From Candidatus Aphodovivens avistercoris (GTDB taxonomy: Bacteria; Actinomycetota; Coriobacteriia; Coriobacteriales; Eggerthellaceae): 51,389 nucleotides of DNA. Under the pieces are notes generated by a model. The model did not search any database. It saw only the letters and a program-made list of their open reading frames with translations, and was not told the origin of the DNA. A program made the translations under genes and the position numbers. The stretch is taken from assembly GCA_018710945.1 (NCBI GenBank), contig DVIW01000016.1, positions 1-51,389 on the forward strand, in the 5' to 3' direction. Below are positions 22,582-29,636 of this stretch, piece after piece (position 1 is the first letter of the stretch; every line of letters begins with the position of its first letter).

Positions 22582-24000
22582 CTAGCCGCACACCTTGCCC
22601 GGGTTCAGGATGCCCTGCGGGTCGAACACCTGCTTGATGCCCGTCATCAGGTCGTAGGCCGTCTCGCCCACCGATTCGCGCAGGTAGCCCTTCTTCGCGT
22701 GCCCGATGCCGTGCTCGCCCGACACCTGGCCGCCCAGCTCGGCGCACTTCTCGTAGGCGCGCGCCATGATGTCGGCCGCCTTCTGCTTGAACTCGGCCTC
22801 GTCCACGCCGTTGCCGGCGCAGTAGATGTGCAGGTTGCCGTCGCCGGCGTGCCCGAACGAGCGGATGCGGATGCCGTGCTCGGCCCCCACGCCGTACACG
22901 AAGCCCAGGAAGCCCGCGATGCGGTCCACCGGCACCACCACGTCCATCTCGTCAAGCAGCTCGGCGTCGTGCTCGATGACGGTCAGCAGCGCGTCGCGCA
23001 CCTCCCACACGGCCTTCTTCTCCGAGGGCTGGTCCACCACCAGCACGTCGAACGCGCCGGCCTCATCGGCGATCTCCGCCAGCTTCTCGGCGCGCTGGAA
23101 GATCTCGTCCTCGTCGTTGCCGTCCAGCGTGATGAGGATGTAGGCCCCGGCCTGCTGCTCCTCCACCTCGGCGGGGAACACCTGGTTGCCGGTGTGGGCC
23201 TCGGTGTCCACCACGATGTCGCGCTCCATGAACTCGATGGACTGCGGATCCAGCCCGGCCAGCTTGATGCCCGGCACCGACGCGATGGCCGCGTCGATGT
23301 CGCTGAAGGGCAGGATGAAGCTCGTGGACGCCTCCGGCGCGGGAACAAGCTTCAGCGTGATCTCGGTGACGATGGCAAGCGTGCCCTCCGAGCCGATGAC
23401 CAGATGCAGCAGGCTGTAGCCGGAGCTCGACTTCGTGACGGCGCGGCCCAGCTCCAGCACCTCGCCGGAGGGCAGCACCACGGTGGCCGCCAGCACGTAG
23501 TCGCGCGTGGTGCCGTACTTCACGGCGCGCATGCCGCCGGCGTTGGTCACCACGTTGCCGCCGATGGAGCCGGTCTTCTCGCCGGGGTCGGGCGGGTAGA
23601 ACAGCCCGTGGGCCGCCACGTCCTCTATCAGGTCGCACAGGCGCACGCCCGGCTGCACGCGCACGGTCAGGTTGTCCTTGTCGTAGGCGATGATCTTGTC
23701 CATGTTCATCGTGCACAGCACCACGCCGCCCTCAAGCGGCACGCAGCCGCCCACCAGCCCGGTGCCCGCGCCGCGCACCGTCACCGGCACGTTCTCGGCG
23801 CTGCACAGGCGCATGACGGCCGCCACCTGCTCGGTGGTTTCCGGGAACACCAGCGTCGCGGGCATGCGGGTGCCGTAGATGGGCATCTCGTCGTGGGAGT
23901 AGTCCTCGCCGATGGCGTCGCCGGAAAGGCAGCCGCCCTCCCCCACGATCTCCTCAAGCTGCCGGATGATCTCCGGCGTGACTTCGCTGTACGCAGGCAT
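22582..24000 (-). CDS. GlcD-like FAD-linked dehydrogenase (D-lactate/glycolate type)
   Basis: This 472-aa vanillyl-alcohol-oxidase-fold flavoprotein has FAD_binding_4 signatures: VPVTVRGAGTGLVGGCVPLE, EKTGSIGGNVVTNAGG, MRAVKYGTTRDYVLAATVVL and IGSEGTLAIVTEITL. Its C-terminal substrate domain ends FGHAGDGNLH ... SGEHGIGHAKKGYL. It oxidises a 2-hydroxy acid, passing electrons to a partner; no Fe-S GlcF partner is adjacent here. The start is the ATG at 23998-24000, with AAGGAGG upstream. Confidence 0.87.
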   Translation of the reverse strand: MPAYSEVTPEIIRQLEEIVGEGGCLSGDAIGEDYSHDEMPIYGTRMPATLVFPETTEQVAAVMRLCSAENVPVTVRGAGTGLVGGCVPLEGGVVLCTMNMDKIIAYDKDNLTVRVQPGVRLCDLIEDVAAHGLFYPPDPGEKTGSIGGNVVTNAGGMRAVKYGTTRDYVLAATVVLPSGEVLELGRAVTKSSSGYSLLHLVIGSEGTLAIVTEITLKLVPAPEASTSFILPFSDIDAAIASVPGIKLAGLDPQSIEFMERDIVVDTEAHTGNQVFPAEVEEQQAGAYILITLDGNDEDEIFQRAEKLAEIADEAGAFDVLVVDQPSEKKAVWEVRDALLTVIEHDAELLDEMDVVVPVDRIAGFLGFVYGVGAEHGIRIRSFGHAGDGNLHIYCAGNGVDEAEFKQKAADIMARAYEKCAELGGQVSGEHGIGHAKKGYLRESVGETAYDLMTGIKQVFDPQGILNPGKVCG

Positions 24001-24066
24001 AGCGGCCTCCTTGGACTAGGGACGGGCGCGCAGCAGCGCACCGCGCGCGTCTTATGGGATTCCGTC

Positions 24067-24072
24067 ATTATA
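24067..24072 (-). promoter_or_regulatory. Predicted -10 of the GlcD-like gene
   Basis: The minus strand carries a perfect TATAAT about 70 nt upstream of the start. The matching -35 region is weak. Confidence 0.4.
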
Positions 24073-24097
24073 ATGCGCGCGAAACGCCGCCGATGTT

Positions 24098-24131
24098 AAA
24101 AAAGCCGGCGCCCCGAAACGGGACGCCGGCT
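24098..24131 (-). terminator. Intrinsic terminator of the channel operon
   Basis: AGCCGGCG (24103-24110) and CGCCGGCT (24124-24131) pair, with an inner CCCG/CGGG. On the minus strand the stem is followed by six Ts (24098-24103 as As). It lies just past the stop of the MscS-like channel gene at 24163, which makes this a classical terminator. Confidence 0.85.
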
Positions 24132-24162
24132 GTCGCGTCAGACGGGATGAAACGCGGCGCGC

Positions 24163-27100
24163 TTAGCGGCGCTCGTCCTCTTCCTCGTTGCCGATGTCGC
24201 GGGCCGCGGCCTTCTGCTCTTCGTTGAAGCGGTCGGCGCGCAGCTGCTCGGCCAAGGTGGCCTTCTTGTACTCGATGGGCTGGTGCACCACCACCTGCGG
24301 GAACGGGATGTTGATCTGATGCTCGTCGAAGATCAGCTTCATCTCGCGGCGCAGGTCGCGCTCAAGCTGCCCGCGGTCGGTCTCGGCGCACTGCACCACG
24401 ATGCGGATGGTGACGCTGTTGTCGGCCAGCGACACCACGCCCTTGTAGAACGGGCCGTCCTCGATGGCGGGGAAGCGGCGGCGGATGTTGGGGAACTCCT
24501 CTTCCAGGATGGCTTCCACGCGCTCGATCGACTCGCCGTACTCGATGTCCATGTCGCAGGAGGCGTACGAGCTCTCCTTCGTCATGTTCATGACGTTGCT
24601 CACCTCGCTGTTGCGCAGGATGATGATGTTGCCCGAGCCGTCGTTAATCTTGGTCGTACGCACACCGATGTCGATGACGGTGCCGCTCCTGCTGCCCACC
24701 TGGATGATGTCGCCCACGCGAAACTCGCCTTCGAAGATGATGAACAGACCGGACAAGATGTCGCTGACCAGCTCTTTCGCGCCAAAGGACACCGCGATGG
24801 ACAGAATGCCGGCGGACGCCAGAAGCGTGGTGGTGTCGATGCCGATGACCATCAGGCAGTAGTACACCATGCCGATGATCGAGGCGTACTTGATGAAGCT
24901 GCTCACCAGACGGCACATCGTCTCGCCACGCGCGCCGAACACGCCCGCCAGCAGCTTGAGCAGCTGCTGGACGATCATCGTAACGGTCATCACCACGCAG
25001 GCGATCATGATGCACATCGTGATGGCGAACACGTTCAGGCCGTACACCCAGTCGCCGCCCAGCACGTAGGAGAACACGGAGTCGGGCGGGAACACGGCAT
25101 CCTTGAACACCACGGCCAGGCACACGACGACGGCGAAGATGCCCATGAGCACCTTCACGATGGTCAGCACGCGCTGCTCGGCGGTCTTCTCGCCCCATTC
25201 GAGCGAGGTGTACAGCCAGCGGCTGGCAGCCGATTCGGTCTTGGCCACGCGGCCGTCGGGCATCACGCGGTCGAACATGCGGGAATCGGGGTCGCCGTCG
25301 TCATCGAGCGGCCACGCGCCCGCCGCGCCCTCGGCACTGGCCGCAGCCAGGCGGCGCGGACGCACCTCGAACGATACCAGCAGGAAGATGACGATCTGGC
25401 ACACCAGGCCGCTCACCGCCGTGGCGACTGTCAGCGGCACGCGCTCGGTCATCAGCTCGGATTCAGGCTGCGCCACGTACACGTAGTAGTCGCCCGACTC
25501 GAAGGACGTGGCGTAGTAGGACTGCCCGTCCACGGTGATGTAGTCGCTGTAGCCGTCCTTCAGCTCCGCGTCGGTCATGCCGTAGGACTTCGCGTCGCGG
25601 CCCACCAGGTTGGAGCCGGGGAAGTAGGCGAAGGTGCCGTCGGCCTTGTTCACGGCGAAGGCGAAGCCGTTCTGCCCCACCTTCACGCCGTCCAGGATGT
25701 TGTCGATCTGCACGCTGGACAGAAGCGTCTCCAGGCGGTCGGAGCGGATGCCCAGCTGCACGAAGCCGTCGGCGTTGCCGCTGGCGTCGCGCAGCGTCAC
25801 GCCGATGTACTGGCGCAGCTCGCCGGAAACCTCGTCAGGCTGCGGCTGCTGGATGAGGTGCTCCACGCCCTGCAGCAGCTTGCGGAACTCATAGCTCTGG
25901 TCGGCCGGGTCTTCGCTCAGCGCGAAGTTGGTGTAGGGCGAGTTGGTGGAGGTCATGATGCCGGCGCCGTCGAACACGTAGAGGTACTGCACCTGCAGTA
26001 CGTCGGCCAGCTCCTGCAGCGACGCCTTGTTCTCGAGCTCGGGGTTGCGGTCGAGGATGTAGGCGGCCGTCTCGGCCTTGGACAGGTAGCGCTCATCGTA
26101 CTGGGCGGTGAGGGCGTCGGCCTGCGCGGTGGTGCGCTCGATGGTGCGCTCGATGTCGGCCGCGCGCTCGTTGCTGCTCACGGATTCGGAAGACAGCGAG
26201 AACAGCGTCTGCATGTAGAACGTCGCCACGAGCACGGCCAAAAAGCCCACGAACGACAGCACCACGGCTTTGCGGCCGATGGCCTTGTTGAAGCGCACGC
26301 GGCCCAGGTTCACGTAGTTTTCGGGGTTGTAGCCGCGCTTCTCGTCCTCGCGGTTCACGAAGATGCCGTAGAGCGCCACGATCATGGCCACGGAGAAGAA
26401 CACGAACAGGATCACGCCCACGGTCAGGTTGCGCGAGGCCACCATCTCGCTTTCGGGCACGGCGGCGATGTAGTAGGTGCCGTCGATCTCCGACACGCCG
26501 CAGAACAGGCGCTCGCCCTCGAAGGTCATCCACGAGAACGCGCCGTCCTCCAGATGGGCCACGTCAATGCCGGCGTCCAGCGCGTCGGCTCCCACGTAGT
26601 CGGCGTTCGGATGGTAGCCCACCAGATAGTCGCGGCCCGAGACGGAGAACACGTAGCCGCTCTGGCCCACGCTCACGCCGCTCAGCACGGCAGCCTCGGA
26701 AGCGGTGCTGTCGACCAGCTCGTCCAGCTCGGCGGGGTCCTGCTCGACGACGGCCAGGGTGTCGGCATCGATGGCGGCGGCGTAGTAGCGCCAGGTGACG
26801 CCTTCCTCGGCGAACTCGACCTCGACGGCCTCGGAGGGCTCGCCGGTGTCGAAGGCGGTGCGCAGCAGGTTGAAGCGGGCGTGCGAGAAGTCGGCGGGGG
26901 TGTCCTGCGCCTTTGCCAGCACCTCGCCCGCGCGGTTCACCACCATCACGTTGCTCACGCCCAGAAGGTCTTTGTACTCCAGCATCTTGGCGTCGGAAAC
27001 CTCGAAGCCGGTTTTGTTGTTCGCCATGAAGGCGACGCTTTCCGCTTTCGACTGGTAGATCTCGTCGTAGGTCTGCGTGTTCTGCGCGGTCTCCTCGTCG

Positions 27101-27270
27101 GCGGCCTCCAGCAGGCCGGGGAGGTCCTCCATCTCGCGCTCGATGTCGGCGGTGTAGTTCGACAGCGACAGGCTGTCCTGCATCGAGGCCACGATGAGGC
27201 CCATCGCCACCACGCTGGCGATGACGAAGGCGGCGATGACGCCGGCTTTGATCTTGAGCTGCTTGGACAT
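24163..27270 (-). CDS. Dual-Cache-like sensor fused to MscS mechanosensitive channel
   Basis: This 1035-aa membrane protein has TM1 (about 9-30), an extracellular module (31-280), a TM (282-304), a cytoplasmic linker, a TM (334-356), a second extracellular module (361-612), a TM (613-635) and several more TMs (700-815). It ends in an MscS core: pore helix TLLASAGILSIAVSFGAKEL (about 815-834), then FEGEFRVGDIIQVGSRSGTV and the cytoplasmic vestibule. The two outer modules are duplicates: YDEIYQSKAES versus YDERYLSKAET, GVSVGQSGYVF versus GVKVGQNGFAF, and PESEMVASR versus PESELMTER. GQxGYVF is typical of Cache/double-Cache folds. Typical MscS is about 285 aa. The start is the ATG at 27268-27270, with AGGAGG upstream, 11 bp after the binding-protein stop, so the two are cotranscribed. 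It is probably a ligand-gated channel. Confidence 0.85.
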   Translation of the reverse strand: MSKQLKIKAGVIAAFVIASVVAMGLIVASMQDSLSLSNYTADIEREMEDLPGLLEAADEETAQNTQTYDEIYQSKAESVAFMANNKTGFEVSDAKMLEYKDLLGVSNVMVVNRAGEVLAKAQDTPADFSHARFNLLRTAFDTGEPSEAVEVEFAEEGVTWRYYAAAIDADTLAVVEQDPAELDELVDSTASEAAVLSGVSVGQSGYVFSVSGRDYLVGYHPNADYVGADALDAGIDVAHLEDGAFSWMTFEGERLFCGVSEIDGTYYIAAVPESEMVASRNLTVGVILFVFFSVAMIVALYGIFVNREDEKRGYNPENYVNLGRVRFNKAIGRKAVVLSFVGFLAVLVATFYMQTLFSLSSESVSSNERAADIERTIERTTAQADALTAQYDERYLSKAETAAYILDRNPELENKASLQELADVLQVQYLYVFDGAGIMTSTNSPYTNFALSEDPADQSYEFRKLLQGVEHLIQQPQPDEVSGELRQYIGVTLRDASGNADGFVQLGIRSDRLETLLSSVQIDNILDGVKVGQNGFAFAVNKADGTFAYFPGSNLVGRDAKSYGMTDAELKDGYSDYITVDGQSYYATSFESGDYYVYVAQPESELMTERVPLTVATAVSGLVCQIVIFLLVSFEVRPRRLAAASAEGAAGAWPLDDDGDPDSRMFDRVMPDGRVAKTESAASRWLYTSLEWGEKTAEQRVLTIVKVLMGIFAVVVCLAVVFKDAVFPPDSVFSYVLGGDWVYGLNVFAITMCIMIACVVMTVTMIVQQLLKLLAGVFGARGETMCRLVSSFIKYASIIGMVYYCLMVIGIDTTTLLASAGILSIAVSFGAKELVSDILSGLFIIFEGEFRVGDIIQVGSRSGTVIDIGVRTTKINDGSGNIIILRNSEVSNVMNMTKESSYASCDMDIEYGESIERVEAILEEEFPNIRRRFPAIEDGPFYKGVVSLADNSVTIRIVVQCAETDRGQLERDLRREMKLIFDEHQINIPFPQVVVHQPIEYKKATLAEQLRADRFNEEQKAAARDIGNEEEDERR

Positions 27271-27281
27271 CTCATCGCCTC

Positions 27282-28112
27282 CTAGTTCCACTTGTCGACG
27301 AGCGCCGCGATGGTGCCGTCGTCGATCATGCCCTGGATGGTCTCCGCCACGCGGCCGGAAAGCTCGGAGCCCTTCTGCGTGGCCACGCCGTAGGACTGCT
27401 CGGCCACCTCGAAGCCCTCAAGGCAGGAACGGTCGTCGTTCAGGTAGGTTTGGGCGATGGCGCCGTCAAGCACCATGGCGTCCACCTCGCCCTCTTCCAG
27501 GGCGCGGGAAAGCTCCTGGTAGGAGGGATACTGCAGCAAGCGCCAGGTGTCGAAGAGCACGTCGGAGTTGTCTTCGCTGGCCGATTCCACAACGCCGGAA
27601 GAGAAGCCGATTTCCGCCAGCTTGATGCTGAGCAGCGGCGCGGCGTTGGCGCCCGACATCGTGCCGAACGTGAGGCCCTTCATATCGTCGATGGAGTCGA
27701 TCAGCGCGCTGTTCTCCACCACGGCGATCACGTGGTCGGTGTAGTACGCCGGCGAGAAGTCGAAGTTCTCCAAGCGGGAGTCGGCGATGGAGTAGCACGC
27801 GACGAGCGCGTCGACCTTGCCGTCGAGCAGCATCTCCTTGCGGTCGTCGGGCGTCACCGTCACGTACTCCACGTCGGCGTAGCCCATGCGCTCGGCCATT
27901 TCCTCGGCGATGTCGATCTCAAGCCCGTAGTACTTGCCGGTCTGCTCGTTCAGCAACCCGAAGTTCACGATGTCGCTGCGCACGCCCACTGTGAGCGTTC
28001 CGCTGCCCTTCGCTTCGCCGCCGCTGCAACCTGCCAGCCCCACGGCGGCCAGCGCCGCAGCCAGGGCGAAGGCGGCCAGCACAGCGAGCGCGCGTCTTCC
28101 CTTGCGTGCCAT
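27282..28112 (-). CDS. Family-3 solute-binding lipoprotein
   Basis: This 276-aa lipoprotein has a signal peptide ending in lipobox VGLAGC, with C29. The mature part is a periplasmic-binding-protein fold for amino acids (LTVGVRSDIVNFGLLNEQTG, then YYGLEIDIAEEMAERMG, DALVACYSIADSRLENFDFS and GLTFGTMSGANAAPLLS). No permease or ATPase gene of an ABC importer is nearby. Instead it is followed after 11 bp by the Cache-MscS channel, so it may deliver a ligand to that channel. The start is the ATG at 28110-28112, with AAAAGGAGGAAC upstream; earlier in-frame starts lack a ribosome site. Confidence 0.87.
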   Translation of the reverse strand: MARKGRRALAVLAAFALAAALAAVGLAGCSGGEAKGSGTLTVGVRSDIVNFGLLNEQTGKYYGLEIDIAEEMAERMGYADVEYVTVTPDDRKEMLLDGKVDALVACYSIADSRLENFDFSPAYYTDHVIAVVENSALIDSIDDMKGLTFGTMSGANAAPLLSIKLAEIGFSSGVVESASEDNSDVLFDTWRLLQYPSYQELSRALEEGEVDAMVLDGAIAQTYLNDDRSCLEGFEVAEQSYGVATQKGSELSGRVAETIQGMIDDGTIAALVDKWN

Positions 28113-28540
28113 GTTCCTCCTTTTCGTAAAACGGGCGGGACGTGCATGGCGCGCGCCCCGCCCCCTTGCGCACGTTCGCCTGCCGGCGGAGGCTCCGCGG
28201 GCAGGCGAACGGCATAAGCGACCTACCATTATCGTTAAGAGAGGGTTGCGGCGGGCAAGCATCAACTAAGTTTTGAATGACGCGAGGGCAGCTGGCCCGC
28301 CAGATCAGACGAAGGCGGGCCAAGCGAAGCCGGCGGAAAAACCGCAATTCGCCTCCATCAGGCGTTTCTCTGAAAGATGCCAAGAAACGCACGGTCTGGC
28401 GACGCGCGAAGAAGACGGCTGCAAGACCGGCGGCGGAAGGCCGGGGCGGAAGGGCAGCCTCAAAGCGAACTATATAATACGCTGGAACGGCAACCAAGCC
28501 GCGCCCCGCCTGGGCACGCACCCCCCCCCGAGGTCGAACG
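28113..28540. other. Divergent control region (binding protein / LysR)
   Basis: This is 428 bases without a convincing gene. On the minus strand, GATAAT (28228-28233), with TTGCCC 19 bp upstream, may serve the binding-protein operon. On the plus strand, TATAAT (28473-28478), without a clear -35, may serve the LysR gene. A run of nine Cs (28521-28529) sits just before the LysR ribosome site. Confidence 0.45.
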
Positions 28541-29431
28541 ATGAACATTGTGCAGATCAGATACTTCGTTGCGGTGTACCATGCCGGCTCTTTCTCCAAG
28601 GCGGCGAAGGAGCAGTTCGTCACCGTGCAGGCCGTCTCGAAGTCCATTGCCGACCTCGAAAGCGAGCTGGGCCGCGAGCTGTTCGAGCGCAAGAGCCGCG
28701 GCGTGGTGCCCACCGCGTTCGGCGAGGCGTTCTACGCCAAAGCGGCCGGAGCCCTGCGCGACTTCGACGAGCTGCAGACGTTCGCCGACGGCACGCCCTC
28801 CCCGCAGCCCTCGATGCTGCGGCTCGCCCTCTGCGCCCCCAACTTCAACGGCAACGAACGCGTTTTGGCCAACATCCGCGCGCTGATCTCACGCCAGCTT
28901 GGCACCAATGCGGAGCTGACGCTCAGCGGCGGATTCGAGGGCATCGACCTTTTGAGGAAGGCGGACGTCGACGCCCTCATCACCATCGGCAGGCTCGACA
29001 CGCCGCACACCGACTGCGTTCCCGTGCTCACCGCGCCTCCGGGAGTGAGCTTCTCGGCGCGCCATCCGCTGGCTTCTCAGGAAAGCGTCACCATCGATCA
29101 GCTGGACCCCTATCCGGTGTGCGTGGCGAAGGACTTCGATTACTTCAACGAGTCGATCCTGATAACCTACGTCAACTGCGGCTTGAAATCGCCGCGCGAA
29201 ACGATCCTGAGCGCTGACGAGTTTCCCGCGTTTTTGGAAGAACGCCATGGCTACGCGTTCGTCGTGGGGCTGCCGGCTCTGTCAGACGACCGTTACGACA
29301 CGGTTGTGCGCCCCGTCGCCGCCCAGGACGCAGTCCCCATCCCTATCTGCCTGGTCACCTTGAAGCTCTCGAAGTCGCCGCTGTACCTGGCGGTCGAGCG
29401 GTTCCTGACCGACAACGCCCCGCGCATCTAG
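28541..29431 (+). CDS. LysR-family transcriptional regulator
   Basis: This 296-aa protein has an N-terminal winged HTH (QIRYFVAVYHAGSFSKAAKE, then FVTVQAVSKSIADLESELGR and ELFERKSRGVVPT) and a C-terminal periplasmic-binding-like effector domain (from about residue 90). It is divergent from the binding-protein/Cache-MscS operon, so that operon is a plausible target. The start is the ATG at 28541, with GAGG (28530-28533) immediately after a C9 tract at 28521-28529. The C-terminal coding sequence is part of a 28-bp repeat that recurs at 29606. Confidence 0.88.
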   Translation: MNIVQIRYFVAVYHAGSFSKAAKEQFVTVQAVSKSIADLESELGRELFERKSRGVVPTAFGEAFYAKAAGALRDFDELQTFADGTPSPQPSMLRLALCAPNFNGNERVLANIRALISRQLGTNAELTLSGGFEGIDLLRKADVDALITIGRLDTPHTDCVPVLTAPPGVSFSARHPLASQESVTIDQLDPYPVCVAKDFDYFNESILITYVNCGLKSPRETILSADEFPAFLEERHGYAFVVGLPALSDDRYDTVVRPVAAQDAVPIPICLVTLKLSKSPLYLAVERFLTDNAPRI

Positions 29432-29633
29432 CGGGTCGCGTAGCCGCAAGGCCCGGGCGCGCAGCCCTTTCCGCCGCCAACACCGCCCGCCTGGCGGACC
29501 GCCGCTCGTCAAAGGCGCAGCTATCCGCCCAGCGACGCCCGACCGCAAGGGCACACGCCCACCGGCGAGCCGTCCGGCTGCGGCTGCAGAAAAGGCATTG
29601 CCGGGCAACGCCCCGCGCATTCAGCGGATCGCG
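29413..29633. repeat. 28-bp direct repeat, 193 bp apart
   Basis: A 28-bp segment spanning the LysR stop codon (29413-29440) recurs at 29606-29633 with three mismatches, just before the helicase stop. Both begin CAACGCCCCGCGCAT. It may be a partial duplication or an integration scar. The interval between copies is GC-rich without a convincing gene. Confidence 0.6.
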
Positions 29634-29636
29634 CCC

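Noticed and set aside
24283..27285. A 1000-codon plus-strand open frame opposite the Cache-MscS gene
   Set aside because: His/Val/Leu/Arg-rich composition typical of GC-biased antisense frames; no ribosome site or motif. The minus-strand protein is clearly real.
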